Shown in pieces: positions 44,694 to 55,576 of a stretch of DNA of 64,000 nucleotides. The stretch is from Flaveria trinervia. Lineage: Eukaryota; Streptophyta; Magnoliopsida; Asterales; Asteraceae. Location: NCBI GenBank assembly GCA_025506515.1, contig CM046442.1, positions 58,193,884 to 58,257,883 of the forward strand. The letters are read 5' to 3'. How positions within the stretch are numbered: the first letter of the stretch is position 1; each line of letters opens with the position of its first letter. Position numbers and translations under genes: made by a program. Under the pieces are notes generated by a model. That model did no database searches and was not told where the DNA came from. It saw only the letters and a program-made list of their open reading frames with translations.

Positions 44694-47600
44694 TCACTTC
44701 CCATGTATAAGCCTGTAGGATTCTCTGGTGTATGCTCTGAGAAACATGATTTGTTCTTCCATGGTCAGGTTCTCGGCTTCACCATCAAACAATCCTTCTC
44801 GCCCATACAGCTCTGAGATGTACTTGGCCTGTTTACCATTTTTGAGCTCAACTGTTGTAATCTGTCGATATGCAAACTCATCAGGATGAGTCCCTTCAAG
44901 TAACAGACTGAGCTCATTTTGTTTGAAGTTCTCAAGCCTCTTGTAGACCAACCCCTTTTTAATAATTCTGTTCTCTAACATCTTTTGGGGTGGTTGTTTA
45001 GTCTCATAGGCCTTCTTGAAGTCTTTGACAATCTCCCAGGGTGATACTACAAGGACCACTGTGATCTCTTCATCTACGATCCTTTTGACTTGGCCCTTGT
45101 ATCTCGAAGGAATGTCTTTCTTTACAATCCTGTGAGCCACCCTAGGATCAGGCCATACTCTCACCTTTTCCTTCTGATATTGAAATGTGTTGGCAAGAGT
45201 GTACAACCTCAGAGCTTCTTTCTTCATCCTAATAATTGATGACGAAGCAGCATAAGTTTTGTCAATGCTTTTCAGCATTTCATCATCATGAAGCTTTTGC
45301 TGCTGTTCCTCTTCAATCTTTACTCTCACAACTTCCATCTATGAGGTGGGAGTGATGGGCATGGGTTTGGCTTTCGCCAATGTTAGAACTGCAGACAGAG
45401 GCAACCTATCTTCTTCCACATCATCCTCTTCTTCTTCTTCTTCTAGCCTCAACACCCTTCTCTTCTTCTTAGGTGCATCATCAGCTGTTGGTTTAGATGG
45501 TAAGGGAGTTGGTTTTGTGGGTTGTGGTTGTGGTTGTTTTGGAGAGGGAATGTTGACAGGCTGAGTTAGCATTTTAGAGGTGAGTGTTGCTTTTGAGTAT
45601 TTGGCTAGCTCAGTCCTGCTCCCTGCTCCTGCTTCATTCAAAGCTTCAATAACAAGTCCTTTAGTATATGCTTCAGATGAACAGATCTTGGTGGTGATTG
45701 CCAAGATACTGTCCCTGGTCCAAGCTTTGATTTCGATCATTAATCTTCCCAGATATTTTGCAATAAATCTAATCATGATCTCAAGCCTTTCTCTTTCTAA
45801 CACTTCATAACTTGCCCATCTATTCTGGATTTCTTCAATCTCTAATCGTCGAATCTCAGAGTCAAGTTTATCGGTGTCATGGCCTTTCCTAAACAGCTGA
45901 TCAATGATGTTGTCCATTGATCTGCTGTGTTCGGCATCAGCCTCTTTTATCAGTAGCTCCAAGGCTTTCTCTTTTTCCTTCTTTTTATCAGTCTCCACAT
46001 TCACTTCCAACTCCTTTTCCACTACTCTCCCTTCTGTTTCTTTCTCCTTTTCTTTCTCCTCTGTACTCCTCTTTCCTTTTCCTTTCACTGACTTAATCTC
46101 CCCCTTTTTGGGTGCATTGGTTGCAAGGGGTTGATTGCCGGAAAGGTGTTTGCCCACAACCTCCTCTATCAAAGGGTGTATTACTGAGGAAAGCCTCTCA
46201 TCAATGGCTTTGATCACGATGTCAGTGATTATGGGTGTGATGAGAGGGAGGGAATTTTGAAGGATAGCAACTATTTGCTCAGGAGGGTTCTGTTCCTGAG
46301 AAATAGTGCCAGAAGCAGAGGCAGGTGGCTTAGTTGTGGGGAGTGGCTCAGTGTTTGGGAGACTTTCAGATGAAGGTGCCATCTGTGAGGTGGTAGAGGC
46401 AGATGGTCTTTGTTCCTTAGAAGTTTTGGCAAGCAGCTCTTTGAGTCTGCTCACCTCCTCTTCCAGGATGGTGTTTTGGGCGATTACATCGTAAAAGAAG
46501 CCCAAGTCATCATCAGTAGATACTGAATCACCTGACCTCCTGATAGGATCAGGATGAACATGCACTGAGTGTAGCTCAGTTGTAGCATGTGCCCCTTTGT
46601 CTTGGAACTGGGGACTTCCTGCCTCAGGTCTGTGTCCGTTATCAGCAGTTGCCTCTGGTAAGGTCTTAGTAATGGTACCAACTACAACCTGATCATATGC
46701 TGACTCAGGAGAAGTGGCAGCCTCACCAGAAGTTCCAATCTCCATTGCTACACTAGGAGAAGGAACATTGTAACCCCTATGCTGTGGGTTCTCAGCTGCA
46801 CTTTGGTCCTCCCCCTCAATGGTAGAAGTGTTCCCAGTAGTAATTGGTATCTAGGGAGGGGGTGAGGAGTGCAACTGAGTCAGCACTTGTGCAACAAGTA
46901 ATGTAGGACTTTGGGGGGCGGTTGCATGGGGAGATAGGGTAAAAGCAGTCTGCACCTGGGGAGGATGGTGCTCTTCAATGGCAATCTCCTCAAATGAGGA
47001 AGATCCCAGATTGGTGGGTACCCCGTCTGAGGTTGTTGCAGGCTCCTTTTGAGAGGAATCCTGAGCGGCTGTGGCTGGAAGAGTCCTTATATCCACTAGG
47101 GGGTTATAACCAGTGGATATAGCCTGTGTTTGTGTTGCAGGGGCATCCTCAGGGGACTCATTTCCCTGAGTAGCCTTTTTGGTTTTCTTTTTAGTGGGTT
47201 TGGTGGGGACTTTTGATTTGGAGGTGGTGGCTGTGGGTTCCAGCTGCGTGGGTTTGCGCAGCTTGGCAGCCATTTTGAGTGATTGGTCAGAGTTGTGTCG
47301 GGAGTATACTTCAGGAAAAACAGCCATAGCAGGGACTCCCAGGCCAACAAGTCCCTCAGCTTGAAGCTGGTTTGTAATTATGGCCATTATGAACCGCGGA
47401 TATAATATCCAACGGTTAGCAGTTTGTTTTTGAGCCATATCATTGAGCTCTGAAAATAGTAGTTCCGAAAAATTTAAAGGTTGTTGCTCAAGAATGGAGT
47501 ACATTACCTGCTGCCACCTTGTAGACATTTGATCCCAAGACGAAGTCTTAGGAGCCAAACAGACATTTACCATGTGAAATATGAGACGTTCAGCATCATG

Positions 47601-47990
47601 GAAATGTTTCTTCAGTATGGTGGAGGCACTAAGGTTTCCCTGATATCCATGGTGGGCAAAGGATAAATCAGTTGTGCCCTTTGGATATCCAGCAGGAGAA
47701 GTGGCATCATCCAGGTGTAGAGTTTGACGAAGTATATCGGGAGTGATGACCACTTCGTGGTTGTTGATGACCGACCGGAGAACCGCTGTGTTGTTCTCCC
47801 CAGTGGTGAGGGTGACGTTCATCCAAAACTGGTTAAGGGATTCGGCATGAAGGATTGGATTGAGAAGAAAGGCCGTTTTGCAGGGTGACTGGACCATAAG
47901 ATCAATAGCATTATCGAACTTAGCCCAGAATGGCAATTTGGTGAGGTAAGCTACATAGTTGTGTCGCGGTTTGAGCTGCATGGACGCCAT
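44694..47990 (-). pseudogene. Co5 additional ORF (aORF): best-preserved copy, two in-frame TAG stops
   Basis: One continuous frame of about 1,098 codons interrupted only by TAG at 46853-46851 and 45341-45339. The first is CAG in Co2 and Co6. Residues 1-240: conserved domain (KPRHNYVAYLTKLPFWAKF; HHGYQGNLSASTILKKHF; TSSWDQM; NRWILYPRFIMAII). About 250-590: proline/serine/threonine-rich linker. About 590-800: lysine/glutamate-rich, probably helical. 840-846: PKKKRRV, a classical nuclear-localisation motif, followed by an acidic run (LEEEEEEDDVEED). The final 215 residues form a conserved domain (RYKGQVKRIVDEEITVVLVV; HPDEFAYRQITTVELKNGKQ). No signal peptide or membrane helix is seen. Molecular function unknown. 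Confidence 0.8.
45453..45473 (-). other. Nuclear-localisation-like motif PKKKRRV in the Co5 aORF
   Basis: Seven codons reading PKKKRRV, matching the classical monopartite pattern K-K/R-x-K/R, with flanking acidic residues. The aligned Co2 region (about 28186-28210) is also a basic cluster but is frameshifted. Confidence 0.65.
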
Positions 47991-48061
47991 TTATGAGAGA
48001 GAAGTTTTGGAGAGATGAACGTTAGGTTTGAAGAAGATGAGGCTCTGAAGGATTAGGTCAG

Positions 48062-48073
48062 GGATATTTATCG
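48062..48073 (-). promoter_or_regulatory. TATA box before the Co5 additional ORF
   Basis: CGATAAATATCC on the minus strand, 72-83 bases upstream of the ATG at 47990. It is positionally equivalent to those in Co2 and Co6. Confidence 0.58.
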
Positions 48074-48773
48074 GGTACGGGTTAGAAAACGACTGAAGGG
48101 TTTGGTGTTAGTCATCAGTAGTTTTAAACGACTGTTGACATGGTATTACCCTTTCAGACGTTGAAACAGCTGAAGTCGTGGTTTTAGGTATCAACAGTTA
48201 GAAAACTACTGAAGACCATGGTTTTGACTTCAGATGATGAAACAACTGAAGACTTGGTATCAGCCATCAGTAGTTGTGAAACTACTGAAGACATTGGTTT
48301 TGTCAGCAGTTGTAAACAGCTGAAGACTTGGTGTTAGTCTTCAGTAGTTGTGAAACTACTGAAGACATGGTTTGGTCATCAGTTGTTGTAAACAGCTGAT
48401 GACTTGGTATTAGTCATCAGTTGTTTAGGATGAAACAGCAGTTGTAGAAACAACTGAAGAGAAAGTTCTCTTCAGTAGTTTTCGTCAATTCATAGCCTTT
48501 AAGCTGTTTCATACTGTCCTCAACACTTACTCATCAGACTTTGCATCTGCTTTCAGGTGTTTCATAGGACGTCAGTACTTATCTGTTTGTACTGATTTCA
48601 GTAGTTGTAACTACATCAGTGGTTTAGAACAGATAAAGTACTTCAGTACTTGTGAGGCATTTAGGCGTCAGTAGTTATAAAAACTACTGAAGGTGAAAGA
48701 ACTCATCAGTACTTATATGTGACATGGTTACTAATGATCACCAGTACTTTTTACTGAAATCATCAGTAGTTGT
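48074..48773 (-). promoter_or_regulatory. Hairpin array upstream of the Co5 additional ORF
   Basis: No gene. Dense inverted motifs as in Co2 and Co6. Exact hairpins with 9-base arms TCAGTAGTT/AACTACTGA (loop GTGA on this strand) lie at 48267-48288 and 48341-48362. Confidence 0.75.
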
Positions 48774-48790
48774 CACTTGTTAGGATCAGT
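48774..48790 (-). other. Pol-deletion scar identical to the LTR-end/primer-site junction
   Basis: CACTTGTTAGGATCAGT (plus-strand view) occurs here between the gag stop and the post-pol region, and again at 51838-51854, where it is the 5' LTR end plus the start of the primer binding site. Co6 and Co2 have the entire pol at this point. Confidence 0.85.
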
Positions 48791-51616
48791 TAGTTTTGGA
48801 GACCCAAACCTTTTTGGTTTTGGACCTGTTCTCATCAACAGATGGTAAACTAACAGGTTTGATGGAAACAACAGCCTGAGAGGAAGAAGATGGTGAAGAA
48901 GAGGAATCCTTTGGCTTGGACCTCCTTTTCTGTGGTTTCAACATAGGAACATCTAATTGGTTAACTCTTCCCAATAGATGTTGAACCATCATAACCAGCT
49001 GTGTCTGATTTTGTGATAAAGCTTTCAGCTCATCAGACACATTGCCATTGGAGTTTGATAAGTTCCTATGTTGCACCTTCTTCTTCTGAGCAATTTCAGC
49101 TGTTACCTGTTTAACCCCTTCCTTTTTGGATTTCTTTATGGACTTAAGGGTTACAGGATTTGATGTTTCTGATACAAATGTGGTCTCAAACTCAGTTTTC
49201 ATTTTAACCATTTTCTTTTTAATTTCCTCTTTATGTTTGAGTTTGGATCCTCTTTTGTACCAGCAATCATCAGTAAGATGATTGAACAAACCACATACTT
49301 CACATGGTTTCTTCTTCATCTTATGTTGATCATCAACTAAAGAGGATGAAACTACTGAAGACTTGCTCTTCAGTGCCTTGAAAGCATTGTTTGCTTTCTT
49401 GACTTCCTCTTTAGTAGTCTTCAAACTCTTTCTACTGACAGTTTTCTTCTTTTCAGTACTGACAGTAGTTGGAGTTTGAACTTCAGGTGTTAAATCTTGC
49501 TCTCTAGTCCTTTCAGAACTTTCAGAATTAACTCCTGAGTTGATCAACTCTTTGATCATGTGAGTGTCAGCAGTGGAACCATCAACATCAGCTGATAGGT
49601 TCTGAGAGGGCTTAGTGCTGACTTCTACTTCTGATTGTGCTGTATCAGAAAGTAGATCACATGATGAAATGGATTGGTTATTGCTTTCACCATCAGATTC
49701 TACCTCTGCTCTGGGAGTAAAATCTGTAGGTGGAGCAGTGTGATTGTAACCAATGCCAAACTTCACAATGGAAGCAGATTGCTTACTAAGAAGCATTTCA
49801 AAACCTTTGCATGATTGTACCCATCGATCACACTCTACTTGGGTGACTGCAAGGGTTTCTTTGAGAACTTTGTACTTCTCTAGAAGTACCTCTTCCCTAG
49901 CCTTATAATCTGTGATTTGGCATTTAAGTTTGTAAATCTCATCATTCTTTTCATTAAGCACAGACTCAAATTCAGCTTTTCTTTTGGAAATTGTTTGTTC
50001 TTGTTAATCAAAGCTACATTTGCTTCTCTAATAGATGCAAATGCTGCTATGCATGTTTCAGAACATAATTTGGCTTTTGCCTCAGAAGATACCTGTGATA
50101 CCTTTGGTGTAGAGGCATTAGTAGATGAAGTATCCGCAGAATCCAAAGCCATAAGAGCTAGATTTCCAAAGGGACTGTCACCACCATGTTGACCAGCACC
50201 AGTGAACAGTTGTTCATGACCAATCAAATCATCTGGTAAACTGCTCCAGTCAACAACTCCTGGGGTGAAGAAGTTGTGTTGTTGAGGTTGAGTTTGTTGA
50301 TGAGATTGGGAAGGTTGTGGTTCAGGCAATGCTTGTGGTTGTTGTGCAATTGGAGCTTGAACAGGATTTGGTTGAGGCATATAATAGCAGGGATAAGGGT
50401 ATGACATTGGACCCTGGGGGACAAAGTATGCAGGAGACCTAGGATGTGAATGATGACCAGAACCAGCAGTATGTTGCCCTCTGTTTTGTGGACTAGTACT
50501 AGGAAAAGTCATAAAGGGTGCAGAAGAGTTAGATCCAGTTGATCTACACTCTCTTGCAAAGTGTCCCAGCCTTTGGCATTTGTGACACCTCAACTTACTC
50601 TTGTCAAAACCAACTTTGGTTTTGCCAGAGAGTCCAGGAAATTTCCTGCCAGTTCTCTTATAGAACTTCTGAGATCTGATATTAATCAATGCCATTTGGC
50701 TCAGAATATCCATCTCTTCTAGATCATCATCAGCTATTCCTTTCAAATCATCCATGATGAAGCATAGATTGTCACTATTACTGCCAGAATGACTCTCAAT
50801 ACCAACAAATGCATGATCAGAACTATTTGAAGAGAAATCCATATGCTCATCATCATTGCTTTCAGATGCAGCATATTCTGACTCATAACCAACCAAGGCA
50901 GTATTCCCTGGTACAAAGTCATCAGTGAGCTTTCCTGATGAGGACAGTTTCCTCTTCTACTCTATCTCTCTTTCGAATGTAAGCAGTTTCCCATGAAGTT
51001 GGGTGAGAGATAGGCTATCCAGATTTGCACTGGAGCGTAGGACAATAGTGTATGTGTCCCATCTCTCAGGCAGTGATCTGAGGAACCTGTTATTCATCTG
51101 GTTATTGGTGTATTCCTGTTTCACCATTTTCAGCTCAGAGATCAAGCAGGAAAAACGCTCAAACTGTTGCGTCAGTGTCTCACCCTTTCTATGAGAGAAT
51201 GTCTCATATTGTTGGGAAAGGATTTCTCTGTTGTTTGCTAAGACCTCATCTGTGCCACCGAATTGTTCCTTCAGGGCATTCCAGAGATCATGAGCAGTTT
51301 CATGATGCATAAGCCCTGAATAGATTTCATTAGGCAGTGCCATGGCCAGAATTCCATGGGCTTTAGCATCAATCTCAAATAGTTTCCGATCTTCATCAGA
51401 GTATTGTTCCTTCTTCTTCGGAACCATTTGATTGGTTTCCGGATTGTTCACCATAGGCTTATGTGGTCCATGTACCACAGATGTCCAACAACCTGAACTG
51501 TTAACAGACAGGTGATGAAGCATTCTTCACTGCCATATGTTATACTCGGTCCTAACCAACATCGGGGGCTTGGTTGAGGAACCAGTATTGTGAGGATCAT
51601 TAGAAGGAGTAGTCAT
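48786..51616 (-). pseudogene. gag: Co5 gag, broken
   Basis: The first ATG (51616) meets TGA at codon 30 (51529-51527), with an ATG two codons on (51523). The capsid domain spans 51523-50957 and stops at TAG 50959-50957 (CAG in Co2 and Co6). First knuckle CHKCQRLGHFAREC (about 50595-50550), then a proline/glutamine-rich region. A 13-base deletion near 49995 relative to Co6 shifts the frame. Coiled coil and second knuckle CEVCGLFNHLTDDC (about 49300-49255) follow. The end VWVSKTN with TGA at 48788-48786 is the natural family gag stop. Confidence 0.88.
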
Positions 51617-51827
51617 CTCAGATTCAATCAAATTCAATTAAGCTATAACAGATTTAGAACAAAAATACAAAAACCAATTGAACCAAAAGAGATCTCAAAA
51701 TAAATGAACGAAAGCGTCAGAAATTCAATAATCTATAACCAGTTCTTGCAAAATACTAATTCAATCAAACATAGATATCAATTAGCAGTTTCAATGATCA
51801 ATTGTTAGATCAATCAATGATTAACCG

Positions 51828-51841
51828 GCTCTGATACCACT
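51828..51841 (-). other. Co5 primer binding site
   Basis: AAGTGGTATCAGAG on the minus strand, directly after the LTR end. Confidence 0.9.
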
Positions 51842-52711
51842 TGTTAGGATCAGTGATCTACGTTTGATTGATTTAGAGAGTATAGCAGCGGAATTCTAAC
51901 AATGAATTAGCCAAATCACAAGAACAAGAAGATTTCAATGTAAGAACAAAACGGTTATAGATAGAGAGAATTCTACAGATATATTTCATTCAATATTCGC
52001 TTTCGGGTAACGGAATGTCACACTTACAATTAGGTCGACACCTCTTATATAAGAGATGTGACGTCTGCTGATGTCACTTGATAATGACATCTAACAGAAT
52101 TTATCACAAACTACTGATAGTTAACACAACTACTGAAGATGTCAACAACTGACATCTTCTTACAAAAATGTTGTTTTAACTATTATTACAACTACTGAAA
52201 AGAAACTACTGAAACAATAACAACTGAAGAACATACTCTTCAGTTGTTTTACAAATACTGAAACAAAGAAACTACTGAAAGATAACCATCACAACTACTG
52301 AAGAAGACCTCTTCAGCTGTTGTGACAACGTCTGATACTTTGTCTTCAGCACTTGTGTCTTCAGACTTTGTCTTCAGACTTTGTCTTCAGCACTTGTGTC
52401 TTCAGACTTTGTCTTCAGTACTTGTGTCTTCAGACTTTTTCTTCAGCACTTGTGTCTTCAGACTTTGTCTTCAGCACTTATGTCTTCAGACTTTGTCTTC
52501 AGCACTTGTGTCTTCAGACTTTGTCTTCAGCACTTGTGTCTTCAGATTTTGTCTTCAGCACTTGTGTCTTCAGACTGTCTTCAGACTTTGTGTTTTCAGA
52601 CTTTGTAATCAGTTGTTGTCTTCAGCTGTTGTGGTCTTCAGTAGTTGTTGTGATGTCTGTGGGACTTAAAGGTTTTTCTGATCCGGCTCATTGGTTCTTT
52701 TGGTCCACACA
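51842..52711 (-). repeat. Co5 5' LTR
   Basis: Matches the 3' LTR closely; the start reads TGTGTGGACC rather than TGTTGGACC. TATA box at 52051-52044. The 28-bp array at about 52338-52600 carries an extra 13-base half unit. Confidence 0.93.
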
Positions 52712-54312
52712 AGAACAAGCATGTTTTTCAAATAATTGATCTAAAGAATTTACCTGTGAGGAGTCAGTTGAATCAGCCATCAAAGCAGAGGTAGACTCTT
52801 CTGTTGTTGGAGATTCTGAACTTGTTTCTCTGAGCTCTTCCTCAACCAGTGATTCGCCACATTCACAACTTCTTCGGTATCCGACATCGCTTGCTCCGCT
52901 ACAATCTCACCTTCACTGGCAGACTCGTCATCCTATGCTTCAACAAAGGCAATGTTTGATTCTCTAAGAGAGACAAATCGGAAGGACTAGTCTTATCCTT
53001 CATCACCTTGAGCAGTTAGTGCCTTAGTCTATTTACTTGAAGAGCTAGTTCCAACCATGTCTTTGTCTTGACAGTTGAAAGTAGGAAATGGGTTACCATT
53101 TCCAGTTTTCTTAGGCTTCACACATTCACGTTTAAAATGCCCCTTTTCACCACAGTTGAAGAAGGTGACCTTGGTTTTGTCGAAACCAAAAGTCGTATCT
53201 TTCGTGGCTACTAGATTTTGCCCCGTTTTCTTGAAAAACTTTTTACTCATCTAACTGCACTTGCTAGAGCCCACATAATGTCCTATCTTTCCAGCTCGTT
53301 CTCATCAACTTGCTCATAGTCTTCATCTGTAAGATGACAATTTCTGATTTTCCCAGTAACTAAACCATCATAAGATTGAACCACTGCTGCTAGAAGATCC
53401 ATATGCTCCTTTGAAACTTCCATTCTGATATTACCGAAATTCTCGGTCTTCAACTTCTTAGTATTGGCTTCAGGCACTATGTATTGAGTCCCGGATGTGA
53501 CCCAGACGTTTTTGTCCTAAAGCAGCGGGTTGGGAAGGAGCCGCGGAATTGGACACGAATGTGGTTTGTAGTGGTGCTCCTGAACAGTTGGAGTGGGAAC
53601 TGAGTTATATAGTGAAGGATTCTAATGTAGGATCCTTTCTTCGACTTGTACTTCATCTTATTTCTTCTCTCTTAACTTCAAGATGAAGTCATTTACGTCT
53701 AACATCGCAAGAATGTCGTTTTGTCTTAGTTAGACACAAATGAGTCTATTTCCAGGCAACCCATCAGCAAAGCTTGAAACTTGTCTTCCATTGATTTATT
53801 ACCCAGAGTGTGCAGCTCACTAACAAAATGATAGAATCCTCAATAGACATCTAAGCTCCTCTGTCCTATCGAAGAGAAGTTAATCAAACTCCTTCTTGAG
53901 ATCCTTACCTTCAGTTCCTTTAAACGTCACGTTCTAGTATATCTCTTCTCTAATCCTCCCATAGCTTTTTGTCCTGCTTGTTCTTAAAACTGATGAAAGA
54001 TGTCTTTTCGGGATTGAGTGAGTCAACGGCATAATTTGTTCTTCTTAGTTGAAGAGTATCTTCCTCGCCTCGCTCATTCCCCCAAATTCAACTGACTCCA
54101 TTTTGCACTGACTGGTACTGTAACCATTCTCAGAGAAGTCCAAGATTGGATCTAATCCATTTAGGTAAATCTCAAATCGTTGTTTCATTGAGGATATCGT
54201 CTAACGTTAACAGCTTTGGTGGTTTTATTATGATTACCAATCTCATTCTCCAGAAGTAGTAGTTTCTGGAGCGTGAGTTCTTCCTGCAGTAAACCAGCAA
54301 ACGATCTCTTTT
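52712..54312 (-). pseudogene. gag: Co4 gag, N-terminal and central part (broken)
   Basis: Homologous to Co1 gag 6081-7700. The start codon is not preserved. The capsid region is heavily decayed (54300-53600). 53477-53283 matches the Co1 segment EANTTKLKTENLSNVTVEVA. The first zinc knuckle reads FFNCGEKGHFKREC (about 53163-53120), with phenylalanine for the first cysteine. The left border is the Co5 target duplication AGAAC (52712-52716). Confidence 0.78.
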
Positions 54313-54501
54313 ATAAACTTGTACTTAGAGAACAGGACCAGCTTTCAATCCTGCGAATGGACAATAGTATGGATCAGTTGTGCGAATGAGAGTGCAATGA
54401 AAGTGCGATGAATTCCATCGGTGCGATTGGATTCAGTCATGCGTTTGAAAAGCCGAATTGGAGTCAACGCTGAAAGTAGTTCAGTCCATTCGAATGATCG
54501 T
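54313..54501 (-). other. Co4 leader remnant
   Basis: No gene. Carries CATTCGCA/TGCGAATGG motifs like the Co1 leader. Cut at 54502 by Co6. Confidence 0.6.
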
Positions 54502-55376
54502 TGTTGGACCAAAAGAACCAATGAGCCAAGATCAGAAAATCCTCTAAGTCCCACACGGTATCACAACAACTGCTGAAAGCCTCATCAGTAGTTTGACAAG
54601 TGCTGAAGACTACAACAGCTGAAGATCAAGTGCTGAAGATCTTAACAGCTGAAGAATCAAAGTACTGAAGTACAACAGCTGAAGAACACAAGTGCTGAAG
54701 CTGAAAGACCAAAGTACTGAAGTACAACAGCTGAAGAGTTCACAGTGCTGAAGATCAACAACTGATGTACAAAGTCTGAAGACAAAGACTGAAGACATCA
54801 GCTGATGATATCTACTGAAGTCATCAGCTGATGAAACGCCTGAAGGTCAAAGTCTGAAGATCAAGTACTGAAGCCTCAGTAGTTTGTCACAACTGCTGAA
54901 GAGTACTTCTTCAGTAGTTGTGATATCAGTAGTTTTATGTTTTATGTTTCAGTATTTTGTAAAACGACTGAAGAGCTTGTTCTTCAGTCGTTGTAGTTTC
55001 AGTAGTTTTATGTTTTTCAGTTGTTGTAAATGAGATGTTTAACACTTAGGAACATTTGTAAGAAGATGTCAGTTGTTGACATCTTCAGTAGTTGTTAAAC
55101 ATCAGTAGTTATAAAACGGTTACATGTCACTTTCAAGTGACATCAGCCTACGTCATTCTTTTCTTTATAAGGAAAGATGACTCACCTGTAATCGTGCCTT
55201 TGAGGCCGACAATCCTAATGCAATATTCCTTTTGTCGGATATTTCTCTCTCTATAACAAAATTCTTTTATCGTTTTATATCAATTGTTCTTGTTGAATTT
55301 GTCTAATTCTGAGCTATTCCGCTGCTATATCTGTTCAATCGATTAAACCGGGCTGAGATCCTAACAAATGGTATCA
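54502..55376 (+). repeat. Co6 5' LTR
   Basis: TGTTGGACC...GATCCTAACA. U3 has AACAGCTGAAGA/TCAGTAGTT arrays and the hairpin ACGACTGAAGA...TCTTCAGTCGT near 54963-54990. TATA box TTTATAAGG at 55164-55172. Confidence 0.93.
55164..55172 (+). promoter_or_regulatory. TATA box, Co6 LTR
   Basis: TTTATAAGG at the position of TATATAAG in the Co2 and Co5 LTRs. Confidence 0.65.
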
Positions 55377-55391
55377 GAGCAGGTTAATCAT
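55377..55391 (+). other. Co6 primer binding site
   Basis: AATGGTATCAGAGCA directly after the LTR contains the perfect initiator-tRNA site TGGTATCAGAGC. Confidence 0.92.
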
Positions 55392-55576
55392 TGATCGATC
55401 TAACAATTGATCATTGAAACTGTTCAATCGCTCTAAGTTTAATCGAATTAGCAAAATTCGCAAGGATCTGTTATAGAGATTGAGAGTGTATCGCTTCTGG
55501 CCGTTTTATTTGAGGTTCTGTGTGGTTTTGAGCTAAATTTATTGTGTTTTTACTTGAATCTGTCTGATTTTCCACA

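Larger units (their letters stand above)
43616..52711 (-). mobile_element. Co5: pol-less Ty1/copia element, family beta
   Basis: It is 9.1 kb with LTRs of 860 (43616-44475) and 870 bases (51842-52711), flanked by AGAAC duplications. On the minus strand the interior is primer site, gag, array-plus-TATA, additional ORF, polypurine tract. The whole pol gene (about 3.3 kb in Co6) is absent: gag stop and post-pol non-coding sequence are joined by a 17-base scar. It must have moved using enzymes supplied in trans, if the deletion preceded insertion. Confidence 0.93.
41006..54501 (-). mobile_element. Co4: deleted Ty1/copia element of the Co1 family, split by Co5
   Basis: On the minus strand: leader (54501-54313), gag (54312-52712, then 43615-42418), protease and start of integrase (to 41676), then directly the 3' LTR (41675-41006). 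The rest of integrase, RT, RNase H, the additional ORF and the polypurine tract are absent. The 5' LTR is not seen because Co6 is inserted at 54502. LTR and protein sequence place it with Co1. Confidence 0.85.

Noticed and set aside
44694..47990. Additional ORF as a retroviral envelope gene
   Set aside because: No signal peptide, hydrophobic helix or cysteine pattern of an envelope is visible; the motif content is nuclear-like.
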